Positions 17,167 through 26,606 of a DNA stretch of 37,817 bases are shown one piece after another. The DNA lies in contig JAKADQ010000004.1 in assembly GCA_021820405.1 (NCBI GenBank), positions 1-37,817 of the forward strand, read 5' to 3'. Source of the DNA: Thermoplasmata archaeon. Lineage in GTDB: Archaea; Thermoplasmatota; Thermoplasmata; Thermoplasmatales; Thermoplasmataceae. Below the pieces are notes generated by a model. It did not search any database. It was not told the origin of the DNA and saw nothing but the letters and a program-made list of their open reading frames with translations. Within the stretch, counting starts at the first letter, position 1. The number at the start of each line of letters is the position of its first letter. A program made the position numbers and the translations under genes.

Positions 17167-18105
17167 TCAAGTTTGTCGAATAAATTTTTCAAATATGGGA
17201 AAATCAAAAATGCCGCGAAGATATGGATTCCAATCGCTGAATTTAGATCTGGAACCTGAAAGGATGGAGAGAAATTCCCGCACGAATATAGAAGGCAGAA
17301 TATACCACATCGTGAATTGCTTGCCGGTAAGTTTTTGAAAACTCCCAACCGTGAGTATTCTGGCTGAATTCATTTCATGAGAAATATACCCTATAAATGG
17401 ATTGGTGGAAGATGCATAATAAAGAGATCCTGGAACAGTTTCTTTTATCCTGCCATTTGGAGCCAGCAGGGCCTTTGTGATATACACACCATCAATGGTA
17501 GTAGATCCATATGGAAGCTTGACGAGTCTTGTCCACGAATCACCAATTGGGTTATTTTCCGGTGTTAATTCTGCTGTCGGCGGCGAATCCGATCTTATCT
17601 CAATTACGGATAAGAGAGTACGTTGATGAGTCTCTTCAAGAACAGATAAAAAGTCAATTGAAGTACCGAAGTATTCAAGCGCTGCATTATTGGATTCGGG
17701 GAGTCTCAGCAGTACTATTTCAGATACTCTCTCTGATTCGACATGGTTGAAAGATATCTCAATTCTGTAGGTTCCTTGATCGATCCAGAAAGCTGACATT
17801 ACAGCTGAGTTGAGCTCGAGTAGCTCCTTGATCATTACGAGGAATCGCAGCGATTTAACAATCTTTCTTCTGATTCTCCAGGTTCCGTTTTTTTCAATTG
17901 CATCGAATCTTTGAAGGAATAACCTGAGGTCCCTTGGCATTTCAGCCCCGCTCTTAAAGAACAGATTTACTTCAGCGTTGTCTCCAATGAGATAAAGACC
18001 AACTTCTGAACTTATCGAGAACCTGTCAGATGCCTGCGATAATTCATCATCAGGAAGAATGGATAGCCTTATTTTCGTATCCAAGGTAGAGAGCTCTTCA
18101 AGCAT
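17167..18105 (-). CDS. Uncharacterised paralog-family protein, member E
   Basis: A 312-aa soluble, more divergent member of the five-copy family. The shared blocks are still visible: WRIRRKIVKSLRFLVMIKEL near residue 95 (the ERI-MKII position of others), YRIEISFNHVESERVSEIVL near 125, and SLYYASSTNPFIGYI with YILPSIFVREFLSIL in the C-terminal half. I prefer the ATG at 18105 to the TTG at 18114 because the TATA box TATTTATAAATAAAG (18126-18140) would then be at normal leaderless distance. It is divergent from the STAND gene at 18396, sharing the 290-bp spacer. No function assigned. Confidence 0.7.
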   Translation of the reverse strand: MLEELSTLDTKIRLSILPDDELSQASDRFSISSEVGLYLIGDNAEVNLFFKSGAEMPRDLRLFLQRFDAIEKNGTWRIRRKIVKSLRFLVMIKELLELNSAVMSAFWIDQGTYRIEISFNHVESERVSEIVLLRLPESNNAALEYFGTSIDFLSVLEETHQRTLLSVIEIRSDSPPTAELTPENNPIGDSWTRLVKLPYGSTTIDGVYITKALLAPNGRIKETVPGSLYYASSTNPFIGYISHEMNSARILTVGSFQKLTGKQFTMWYILPSIFVREFLSILSGSRSKFSDWNPYLRGIFDFPIFEKFIRQT

Positions 18106-18125
18106 GATTAGCAACCATTACTGAG

Positions 18126-18140
18126 ACTTTATTTATAAAT
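18126..18140 (-). promoter_or_regulatory. TATA box of the 18105 gene
   Basis: TATTTATAAATAAAG on the minus strand, centred about 28 nt before the ATG at 18105. A good archaeal TATA match. Confidence 0.6.
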
Positions 18141-18395
18141 AATTTCCTTATCTATTCATAATTAAAGTGCATTTGCAGTTCTGTTCAATGATTATATCGC
18201 ATTTATATTTTTCTATGTCTCTGAACTCAAACAGGTGTGTTACATTCCTTTAGGGTGATTCCAGTATTTCATAGAATTAAAAATTAGGTTTTATATTATA
18301 CAGAAATGCGATCTCATAAATTGTAAACGTATGCATTATTAGGAGATCACAAAAAATAAATTGAAAAGACACTTCCAAGTCCTGTTGATCAGCAA

Positions 18396-21300
18396 ATGGC
18401 ATCCAATAACATAACAGAGCTTCAATCCACAGAAAATTCTATTTTTTATGCCATCAGATCCAGTAAGAAGAAGATCAGTGTTGTGGGAGAAAGATATACC
18501 GGCAAAACATATCTGGCAAATTCCCTGGGCAAGCTACCTGAATTTAAAGATTATAAGATAATCGATTGCCAGTACGAGACAGATGGAAAATTTCCAGTCG
18601 AATCCTTGAATGAAACCTTGAACCGGATTCTTGTAGCAGAAAAGATAATATTTTTCGTACAGGATTATTTTATGCCTAAAAAGAAGGTTCCAAACCATAA
18701 GGAGATTCCTGACTTTACTAAAATAAAGGAAGTTATTCAGGAGTCAACAATTATCAGGCACCTTGTATCAGAGAAAGAGGCGAGAACAATCGCAGATGTA
18801 AACCTGAGAGATCTGCTCGGCATATTCAAACCAGGATCTGCTGAAATGCATCGTATTTCTATGATAGTCGATGCCATTGTTGATGATTCAAAATTCGGCA
18901 AATCTTACTTTCCAGGTATAATAATGGAGGGCGTTGAATTTGTTAAGAAAGATCAAAAACTGAGAGATATACTATCAAATGAAATATACGATTCAACAAA
19001 TAACAGCGAATTTCATCTTAGGCTTTTAGAAATGCAAGCAGAATTCAAAAGAAGAAGGGAAAGAACTGATTTCATGCTTGGCATTTTTGGAATAGAAGCA
19101 TCCGCAATGCTAACGGCTGCAGACGGTATATTGGATTCGATTAAGTCAGCATTGTCTGGAATAGTAACTCCTATGGTTTCAACCTTACTTGGTTGCGGAG
19201 TAATTGGATTGATTGCCGTCAGCACAGGGCTGATGATCAAATCATCACACAAGGATAATAGTTTCATGTTAACTTTTACAAAGAGCAAGTTAGCTTGGAA
19301 AGAAATGACAGAAACTAAAAAGCATCTTATCGCGTATAGAATAGAAGCAGCAAATCAGCTTGAACCAATGACTTCATATGGAATCATCGACGAGGTTTTC
19401 TCAGGAGATGCTTATAGGAATGGCCTTTTGAGAGAATTTAAAAGCCTTGTAGAGAAAGATAGGATGCTTCTTCAGCAGAGACTTGAAGAGGCTACTTCAG
19501 AGATAATGAAGCACATTGAGCAGATCAAAGAAATGGTAGAATCACACGAAAAAAGGATCGTTTCAATCGAGGACGATATTAGATTTTTGAAAGAGGAACT
19601 CGACAGGATCAAGTCTTCTTATTGCCTCCCTTCAACGATTACAGAGGAAGCGAAGATAAGATCTGTATTTTACCCTACCCGGAAAGCTCAGATAGGACTA
19701 GATTTGGCATCAAAAGGAAAAAACCTAATCATAACAGGGATCTCTGGTTCAGGCAAGACATCAACTGCAGCATATATTGCAATGATACTACGGGATAAAG
19801 GAAACGTTAAGAGCATTTGCATTAATAACGACATATCCCTTAATTATGGAATGTCAATATTCATGGAAAATTCTGCTATCGTCATTGACGATGCATTTGG
19901 AGAGAATGATATTACCTTATCCCATACGAGTCAGCTTCAGAGGCTGCTTGATGTTATCTCAAGGAAGAACACGGTAATCCTTACCTCTCAAAGCCACATT
20001 CTGACAAATATCAGGTGGTTGTATCCAACCTTCTTTGATTATCTTACCAGTAACTTCAACATGATTGAAATAGATCCAGAAGAGCTGGACGATTCATACT
20101 GGAGAGGACTGTACGAGAATTACATGAACGTGTTTTCAACAGGATCCCCGGCTGAAATTGTTCAGACCGCCAGATCAATTGAGCCTATGGTCACCGCTGA
20201 GATAAGAATGCCTGTTTCTTACGAGTTTTTCTTCAGGAATTTTTTCAGAGCGCCGAAAATAGATAACACCGACGTTAAGAACTTGATCCAAAATTCCAAA
20301 AACCTAAGAAAGTCCATGGCGATGCGTTATATCTCATTGGAAAGAGAAGATCGGAATTTTGTAAAACTCGTATGCCTCTTCCCGAATATGAGTATGAACG
20401 ATTTCAAAACCGCCTATAAAAGATTCTACGGGGAGGACGTTTCACGCGAGGATGTTGAAAGTCTCAGAACAAGGAATGAAATATTTCTTAAAGATAATAA
20501 TAGTTTGAATATTGTTCACAGCGAGTGCTCAGAAGGTATTTGGGATAAGATTGCCGAGAATGTAGATGATGTCAAAGATTTATTAAAACCGGTGATGAAA
20601 ATGTTTGAGTTCTTCGAAACAAGGTTACAGGCTATCTCATGTATCATACAAGTTATCAATAAATACTCCTCCCTTGGTTCAGAAAAAATAGTTTCTGATT
20701 TTATCATGCAATATATTGAAGGATCAAATGCTCACGAGAGACATTTGGCTGCTTATCTTATATCAGAGATACTCAACTCTATCTCAGAAGAAAGATTTCT
20801 TAATAGCGTTCTCTCCTCTCTTAAAACTGACGAAGGCTTGTTTGATGCGGCATTCCTTCTTAAATCTATGTCTCGGAATCGAAAGTGGGAAAAGCTGGCA
20901 GTTCATGAGACAGAGTCTTTGCTTTCGAATCCCGATATTTCTGAGCAGTTTATGAATGTGCTAAAATCTCAGATTTACTATTCGAAGGACCTTATTGGAA
21001 GATTAGAAAGCGGTTTCACTGGTAAAAGTTTCGATAATCATGAACTGTTGCAATACATCGAAAAAAAACCTGATATTCTATATAGCAACAAAAATGAGAA
21101 AAACTTATTGAAGAATTCGGAAAAGTGGAACTACATAGGATTGAAGAGCGGAAAATTCGAAAAAATTTTTTTGAACTCGTATGAATGGATTGAATATACA
21201 GAAACGAGAGAAGATAATCTGGGCCGCCTGTATCTGAATCTTGACGATCTTGTCTCATCAAAATTACTAGTTGAAGGAAATGAGTACATCATAGAAGCAA

Positions 21301-21581
21301 GGATAATGACGGAGAATGTAAAGTCTGCTGAAAAACCAGACATTTGTGGCGCGACTGTTGGTGTAGCTTATGCCGATGATGCGTGTTGGACACCAAGAAA
21401 AGACGCATTCCAGATAGAGATAGGTTTTGTTCAGGGAACTACGGCAGATACATTATATCAGGGGAGATTCAGACTTGGATTCATGCCGCCTGGTTGCACA
21501 CATCTTATTCTATACCTTGTCAATGTTGTAGGAACTGGAATATGTTTATTTAGGGATATTGTGCTGAGGAATGCTGAATGA
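18396..21581 (+). CDS. STAND-type NTPase with two P-loops, membrane-like segment and coiled coil
   Basis: A 1061-aa protein with several parts. Residues 25-240 hold a first P-loop, GERYTGKT (31-38), in an unfamiliar ATPase-like domain. A hydrophobic stretch follows at about 247-290 (MVSTLLGCGVIGLIAVSTGLM), probably membrane-inserting. A coiled coil spans about 345-410. A second NTPase domain has Walker A GISGSGKT (448-455) and Walker B IVIDDAFGE (D498, D499), then a sensor-like VILTSQSH; the DDAFG pattern is that of the nSTAND3 clade. Helical-repeat sequence follows to about 880. The last 170 residues are strand-rich, like a jelly-roll binding domain. STAND NTPases serve as immune sensors in bacteria and archaea (Avs and relatives), so a defence role is likely but inferred. 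Convergent with the 21926 gene, overlapping by 36 bp. Confidence 0.8.
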   Translation: MASNNITELQSTENSIFYAIRSSKKKISVVGERYTGKTYLANSLGKLPEFKDYKIIDCQYETDGKFPVESLNETLNRILVAEKIIFFVQDYFMPKKKVPNHKEIPDFTKIKEVIQESTIIRHLVSEKEARTIADVNLRDLLGIFKPGSAEMHRISMIVDAIVDDSKFGKSYFPGIIMEGVEFVKKDQKLRDILSNEIYDSTNNSEFHLRLLEMQAEFKRRRERTDFMLGIFGIEASAMLTAADGILDSIKSALSGIVTPMVSTLLGCGVIGLIAVSTGLMIKSSHKDNSFMLTFTKSKLAWKEMTETKKHLIAYRIEAANQLEPMTSYGIIDEVFSGDAYRNGLLREFKSLVEKDRMLLQQRLEEATSEIMKHIEQIKEMVESHEKRIVSIEDDIRFLKEELDRIKSSYCLPSTITEEAKIRSVFYPTRKAQIGLDLASKGKNLIITGISGSGKTSTAAYIAMILRDKGNVKSICINNDISLNYGMSIFMENSAIVIDDAFGENDITLSHTSQLQRLLDVISRKNTVILTSQSHILTNIRWLYPTFFDYLTSNFNMIEIDPEELDDSYWRGLYENYMNVFSTGSPAEIVQTARSIEPMVTAEIRMPVSYEFFFRNFFRAPKIDNTDVKNLIQNSKNLRKSMAMRYISLEREDRNFVKLVCLFPNMSMNDFKTAYKRFYGEDVSREDVESLRTRNEIFLKDNNSLNIVHSECSEGIWDKIAENVDDVKDLLKPVMKMFEFFETRLQAISCIIQVINKYSSLGSEKIVSDFIMQYIEGSNAHERHLAAYLISEILNSISEERFLNSVLSSLKTDEGLFDAAFLLKSMSRNRKWEKLAVHETESLLSNPDISEQFMNVLKSQIYYSKDLIGRLESGFTGKSFDNHELLQYIEKKPDILYSNKNEKNLLKNSEKWNYIGLKSGKFEKIFLNSYEWIEYTETREDNLGRLYLNLDDLVSSKLLVEGNEYIIEARIMTENVKSAEKPDICGATVGVAYADDACWTPRKDAFQIEIGFVQGTTADTLYQGRFRLGFMPPGCTHLILYLVNVVGTGICLFRDIVLRNAE

Positions 21582-21926
21582 GACCTCAACAGTGAAAGGA
21601 AAACCTATTGTTATGTTGGTTTCGCTCACACCAATACTTTCGCCGATCTTCTTTATCAGCGTGCTAATATCCATGAAATAACGCAGAAGGGTAGCGGCGA
21701 TGAACGGCCTTGCATTTGCAACTACGCCCGCAAATGATAGCATTGCAGTTAGTCGCTCATGTGCATCTTGGACAGAACTGTCAAGAAGTTTATTTATTTC
21801 CGATATCTCCTGCTTAAAATAATCTCTCCAGTCCGTGATGTTAAGAGCTGTCAGCTTCCTTAGCTCCAGATCTCCAGAAATTTTCCATTTTTCTAGAACC
21901 TCCTTAATTATGTTAAGATCATCCAT
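21546..21926 (-). CDS. Small helical protein convergent with the STAND gene
   Basis: A 126-aa protein, mostly helical, with a moderately hydrophobic middle (LTAMLSFAGVVANARPFIAATLLRYF, about residues 62-87) and a short strand-rich tail. Its 3' end overlaps the STAND gene by 36 bp tail to tail, an arrangement that usually means both ends are under selection. A TATA-like AATAAATTTATC lies about 30-40 nt upstream of the ATG. It lies between the two large defence-like genes. I do not recognise a family; an accessory, adaptor or antitoxin-like role is possible. Confidence 0.6.
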   Translation of the reverse strand: MDDLNIIKEVLEKWKISGDLELRKLTALNITDWRDYFKQEISEINKLLDSSVQDAHERLTAMLSFAGVVANARPFIAATLLRYFMDISTLIKKIGESIGVSETNITIGFPFTVEVSFSIPQHNIPK

Positions 21927-22145
21927 ATATTATTGCAGTTCAATTGTACTGATAAATTTATTGCGCCTTTCATGCTGATCCTGAAAGTGAGGAAAAAGAA
22001 GTTTAATCTTTGACCAACAAGAATTTTGATATGAGAGTGTGCAACTTAACTTATAAGAGTGGGGTGTTAAATGAACTTATATCGTCAATATTGAATCCGG
22101 ACAAGATAAATCTAAAGTATCCAGGTTAAATTCCGGAGTTAACAT

Positions 22146-22156
22146 TTTTATATGAC
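22146..22156 (+). promoter_or_regulatory. TATA box of the kinase-HD gene
   Basis: TTTTTATATGA lies about 20-30 nt before the ATG at 22176, again the leaderless spacing. The preceding 249-bp spacer contains two half-sites ATCCGGA and TTCCGGA (around 22095 and 22131) that might be an operator. Confidence 0.5.
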
Positions 22157-22175
22157 TTGGTGAATAACCGCTGAA

Positions 22176-25100
22176 ATGGTTTCGAGTAATTCCGATGAAA
22201 TTGTTCTTAATAAAGATATTGAACGCATTCTAAATGCAATCTCCAGAAAAGCAAGGTTAAGCAAAAAAGAAGATCTTTATACTTATGTGTCGAATAATTC
22301 GGACGAGTCTAAAAAGCTCGAGATAAGAAAGAAAATCGTTAAATTGGATGCCTTCCCTGACATTGAGTTCAGGAAAGAGGGAGAAATTCGTCATGGTGGG
22401 GGAGGTGTAATATTCCAAGTGTGGGGAACGGGTATACTTGCTAAAAGGCAATATGCTTTGAAGATCGCCCGCCCATCAAGTTTCGAGAATCTGCTCGATC
22501 CGGACAAACACTCGACAGTCGATGTAAGTGTCTTGAAAACCCAGTTTGATTCGGTTAACCAGGAAGCAATAAATAGTGCATCTCTGTATCATAACAATGT
22601 TCTTACATTGTTCAGTTTATCATCAATCAAACTTTTTTTGGATGATCGAGCGGAATTTAACATTCCAATTTCACTCTATGAGTGGATACCAAAATCCTCG
22701 CCCATTGACACTTACATCTATGAGCACTCTAATAGCCTGAGCGATGTGATTTCTCTTTTTCGACAGGTACTTCGGGGCTTGGAACACATTCACGAGCAGA
22801 ATTTGATCCACTGGGATCTAAAGGCAGATAATTGTCTTGTCGTTTCGAACGAAAACAGTTCTGGACCGCGGGTGAAGATTATTGATGTTGGCAATTCGAG
22901 ACCTCTTTCAAAAGAGATATCAGTATATAATGAAAGAGAAATAGCCTTTACTTCCGGAAATAATCTCCCCGATGATTTTCCTTACGAAATTGACAAAGTA
23001 AAAGACCATAGAGCTTTTGTGGTGCTGGAAAAAAATTATCGAACTCTTGATAGACCATGGCTTGACCTGTATATGTTCGGAAGAATGATGGGGAAAATTC
23101 TGGGTTTTCTAGATTTTCCCTCCGAGAATCCTGAAAAGCATGAGATGAGGACTAAATTCCTGAAAAAAATGACAAAAGACTGGATAGTGAGGGATCCAAG
23201 AACAAAGCGAACACTTGGGATGCTCAAAATAATTTATGGTCGCCTTGTGGCCCCTATCTCACAATATTTTAAGGATCCAAGCATTAAACCTGAAGAAGAC
23301 AACGACCTTAGGTACTATAAAACTGTGCGTTCTTTGTTTGAAGATTTAGGCAAGGCCATTCCAGAATATGGCGCGACGAAAAATATCCCGGAACTCTCTG
23401 CGATTCCTCAAAAAATTATAAGGTTACCGATTTCAGGAAATGTTGAGCATTCTGCAAGGATTAAGTATCTTATAGACTCCCCACCGATGAAGCGTCTCTC
23501 GAATTTTCTCCAACTCAGTCATACATACATGGCCTTCCCCGGAGCCAGACATACACGTTTTGGTCACTCACTTGGGACCATGGGCGTTGTATTCCAATAT
23601 ATTCGCGCGTTATATTCGGATGATGAGTCGCCAGATTTTAGACTTCTGTGCGACGACGAGGACATCCAAGCACTAATATTTGCCTCTGCGGTTCATGACA
23701 TCGGTCATACAGCATTCAGTCATTACCTGGAGGAAATGGACACACTTTTTAGGAAATGCAAACATGAAGATTATGCACAAGCCATACTTCGCCAGGACAA
23801 GAGTCTATACTCAGGTATCGTAATTGATAATGACATGCAGGAAATGAGAAAGATTGCAAGTTTTTGGCTTGGCCTTGATAGTGGTAATGGGAATGCGAAG
23901 TCTAAGAAAGACCAGGTGACTAGATTCCTAACACTCGCTGCAGATATATTGGAAAAAGTGCCCCGCCAGAAGCCTAATACAAATCTTAAGGACCCACTCC
24001 TGAGCAAATCCTACAGCCAATTCTCAAAGATAAGTACATTACACTCAATAATAGATGGGCCTATTGATGCTGACAAACTGGATTATGTCCGTCGTGATTC
24101 TGAGCATGCTGGACTGGAATATGCCAAAAGTATTGATGTGAACAGGTTCCTTCAGTCCTTAACGACAGTTTCTAGTTCTGCCAATCCCTTTGGAGTTGCC
24201 AACAACTCCTATACAGATTTTCTTCCAACGATTTGTGTGCGCCCAAAGGGAATATCGCCTGTTGAAAGCCTGTTGCTGGCCAGATACCAGGTTTACAGTA
24301 CCCTTTATTGGCATAAAACGATGAGAATGGCAACAGTCTTGATTCAATATCTGGCATGGCGATTTATTTATCCCAAGCCAACTCCCACAATAAACCGTGA
24401 GGAAAAGCTCGAAGAAATTAAAAAGAGGCGTTCAACGCTTATTTCAATCATGAGGGAAAATACCGACCACGCTGCACTATTGAAGTTAAGAGAACAACTT
24501 GATGCCGATGGAAATAAATTTGATCACATCTGGGACGCTGTCTTGGCAAGAAAGCGACTTCCTGTGGTGCAGGTTAAATTAAACATGAGAGATTTCTCTA
24601 TTCGGGAAGAAAATCTTGCTTCGCTATTCGCGAGTCATGAATATTTGGTTAAGCATTCTAGTAATGAACTTGATTATTGCGAAAAGAGAGAGAGAATTAT
24701 GGAAAAATTGTGCAATGAAATTCAGAATTTTGTTAGAACTCATTCGAAATCTATCAGAGAAGAGGAACTAAAAATGATTGACGAATCTAGAGTATTTCTA
24801 GATATACCAATAGGATCAAAGGATCAAGTTGACAATTTATGGGTACTTCGCCGTGGGCCCCTTTCTTCAACCGACAATTTTCAAACAAGATTGGACAGTT
24901 TCAAAGACGACGCTGAGAAGAAAATCAATAGTAATAATGAGGTTGGCCGGAATGAAGTTGAGAATTCCTGGCCATCTGATTTCAAAGAAGAATCTCCAAT
25001 GATCTCGGCAATAAGAGATGGATTCGCATTGTGGGGCAGGAAAATGCGTCTATTCTTGGATGTTGAAGTCTTTAATATACTGAATTCTGATCCAAATTTG

Positions 25101-25295
25101 GAGAAAGATATCAACAAAACTGTATATGACGCTCTTGTTCATGCCTATGACGAGGTTTTAAATGTCGATACATCGGAAGTTGAAAATAAAGTGCGCTGGT
25201 TCAAGATATTCAAAGACAGGACCAGGCAGAATGGAAAAGAGACTGCAAGAAATTATAATTCAGAAGATCGTTCGGATCCGTGGTACCGATCGTAA
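22176..25295 (+). CDS. Protein kinase fused to a SAMHD1/dGTPase-like HD phosphohydrolase
   Basis: A 1039-aa two-enzyme protein. Residues about 60-260 are a Ser/Thr-type kinase: glycine loop RHGGGGVIFQ (about 72-81), lysine K96 in YALKIA, catalytic loop HWDLKADN (212-219; usual HRD is HWD, D214, K216 and N219 kept), and IDVGN (D237) for DFG. Residues about 430-650 are an HD domain of the SAMHD1/dGTPase class: KRLSNFLQLSHTYMAFPGARHTRFGHSLG (given in two parts, KRLSNFLQL and FPGARHTRFGHSLG), HDIGHTAFSH (H507, D508, H511, H516) and IDADKLDYVRRD (D633, Y637, D641). H464, H507, D508 and D633 match the metal ligands of SAMHD1. The C-terminal 390 residues are helical. The HD half should hydrolyse dNTPs; the kinase half may sense or regulate. 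Both active sites look intact. Confidence 0.88.
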   Translation: MVSSNSDEIVLNKDIERILNAISRKARLSKKEDLYTYVSNNSDESKKLEIRKKIVKLDAFPDIEFRKEGEIRHGGGGVIFQVWGTGILAKRQYALKIARPSSFENLLDPDKHSTVDVSVLKTQFDSVNQEAINSASLYHNNVLTLFSLSSIKLFLDDRAEFNIPISLYEWIPKSSPIDTYIYEHSNSLSDVISLFRQVLRGLEHIHEQNLIHWDLKADNCLVVSNENSSGPRVKIIDVGNSRPLSKEISVYNEREIAFTSGNNLPDDFPYEIDKVKDHRAFVVLEKNYRTLDRPWLDLYMFGRMMGKILGFLDFPSENPEKHEMRTKFLKKMTKDWIVRDPRTKRTLGMLKIIYGRLVAPISQYFKDPSIKPEEDNDLRYYKTVRSLFEDLGKAIPEYGATKNIPELSAIPQKIIRLPISGNVEHSARIKYLIDSPPMKRLSNFLQLSHTYMAFPGARHTRFGHSLGTMGVVFQYIRALYSDDESPDFRLLCDDEDIQALIFASAVHDIGHTAFSHYLEEMDTLFRKCKHEDYAQAILRQDKSLYSGIVIDNDMQEMRKIASFWLGLDSGNGNAKSKKDQVTRFLTLAADILEKVPRQKPNTNLKDPLLSKSYSQFSKISTLHSIIDGPIDADKLDYVRRDSEHAGLEYAKSIDVNRFLQSLTTVSSSANPFGVANNSYTDFLPTICVRPKGISPVESLLLARYQVYSTLYWHKTMRMATVLIQYLAWRFIYPKPTPTINREEKLEEIKKRRSTLISIMRENTDHAALLKLREQLDADGNKFDHIWDAVLARKRLPVVQVKLNMRDFSIREENLASLFASHEYLVKHSSNELDYCEKRERIMEKLCNEIQNFVRTHSKSIREEELKMIDESRVFLDIPIGSKDQVDNLWVLRRGPLSSTDNFQTRLDSFKDDAEKKINSNNEVGRNEVENSWPSDFKEESPMISAIRDGFALWGRKMRLFLDVEVFNILNSDPNLEKDINKTVYDALVHAYDEVLNVDTSEVENKVRWFKIFKDRTRQNGKETARNYNSEDRSDPWYRS

Positions 25296-25485
25296 CTGTC
25301 TGGCATGTAGTGCCACTAATCCATCAAATACACTAAAATAAACACGAATGCATTATACCATGGTTAAGTTATATAAATAGAGCTTTTCTAAAAAAACTAC
25401 TCAAAATCCTTTTTAACGTTTTTATGAACTAGATGAATGTGAGGTCCGCTGAAATCTTATATAGATCATAAAAGAAATTCTGTTT

Positions 25486-26606
25486 GAGGATTTTCAAAAA
25501 CCCTCACCGAAAAACTTTTTCATGACTTCATGATCAATAATCATGAATCTTTATCACACAGGATTATCTGAGCTCTATAAGGAAGTTGAAGCACTTGGTG
25601 ATCCCTTAACCGGCATCTCAGATCGAATTGATTTCGAAAGGATAAGACCAATGCTTTCAGATCTTTATGGGAACGACACTGAGAAGGGTGGAAGACCAAA
25701 TTATGATCCCATTATAATGGTTAAAATACTCTTACTGCAGCAGTGGTATTCCCTCTCAGATCCGCAGATAGAGAGAGATATCAGGGACAGGATATCATTC
25801 ATGAAGTTTCTCGGATATCCTGAGAAGTTACCGGATCGTAACACAATATGGTATTTCCGTGAGAGATTATCGAAAACAGGAAAGGATCGTATTGTTTTCA
25901 CCGAAATACGAGATCAGATAATGTCTAAGAGGATACGCATCAAGAAAGGTACCATGCAGGATGCTTCATTCATAGAAGAGGATGAGGGAGAATATGGAAA
26001 GCCAAGGGGAGAAGATGCAAATACCCGAAGATCTAAGGATGGTGCATCAGCAACAAAGAATCATGAACATCACTTCGGCTACAAGGCACATACACTTGTC
26101 AATGAGATAAAGATAATCGAGAAGCTTTCAGTAACACCTGCCAATGTGCATGATTCTCAGATAGATCTCAGTCTTCCAGGAATCATATGTTACCGGGACA
26201 AGGGATATTTCGGATCCGAATGCAGTGGAATAAATGGCACAATGGATCGATCCGTAAGGGGACATGCACTGCCTTAGAAGAGTATCCGCCGGAATATCCG
26301 CATATCCCGCATTCGATCCATGGTGGAACATCCCTATGCATTCTTCAAGAGAATGTTCCACTTTGGTCATGTAATGGTCACAACTGTGCAAAGAGTGAGA
26401 GTGAAGACATACTTCACAGCAATATGTTACAACTTAGTAAGGGCAAGATTTCTTGACAGGATAGCGTAAGCCATCTCAATTATTGGAAAATAAGAGAAGA
26501 AAACATAAGGAATACACCATGCTTAACAATTATTCAGGCAAAATTGCTTGATGCCACAAATTACGTGAAAGAATTGAGGTTAAAGTAGAGGTTTTAGGAA
26601 AACCTC
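25486..26606 (+). mobile_element. IS5-family-type insertion sequence, 1.12 kb
   Basis: The ends are imperfect inverted repeats: GAGGATTTTCAAAAACCCTC on the left (25486-25505) and, read inwards from the right, GAGGTTTTCCTAAAACCTC (26606-26588). Each end is itself nearly palindromic. A 4-bp direct repeat GTTT flanks the element (25482-25485 and 26607-26610), the expected size of an IS5-group target duplication. It encloses one transposase gene broken by one TAG. It sits directly after the kinase-HD gene. Confidence 0.75.
25543..26469 (+). pseudogene. IS5-type DDE transposase with one in-frame TAG
   Basis: The frame from the ATG at 25543 encodes about 308 residues if read through a single TAG at 26275-26277. 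The N-terminal part has the DUF772-like block GGRPNYDPIIMVKILLLQQW and PDRNTIWYFRERL. The catalytic part has MQDASFIEEDEGEYG (first D), HHFGYKAHTLVN, and CYRDKGYFG (second D). After the TAG the same frame continues as RRNIRISRIRSMVEHPYAFFK, including the C-terminal E region, and ends VKTYFTAICYNLVRARFLDRIA. A copy of this end lies decayed at 3741. So the gene was functional until recently: one substitution at the TAG codon would restore it. Confidence 0.88.

Noticed and set aside
22090-22140. Half-sites ATCCGGA and TTCCGGA before the kinase-HD promoter.
   Set aside because: Too short and imperfect to claim an operator; mentioned with the promoter only.
1158-26277. Four genes carry in-frame TAG codons (1158, 12902, 14301, 26275), which might suggest TAG is read as an amino acid such as pyrrolysine.
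   Set aside because: TAG ends ordinary genes here (350 and 2668), and all four affected genes are mobile or already damaged in other ways (three also have frameshifts or truncation). Decay explains them; a search for pylT/pylS in the genome would settle it.
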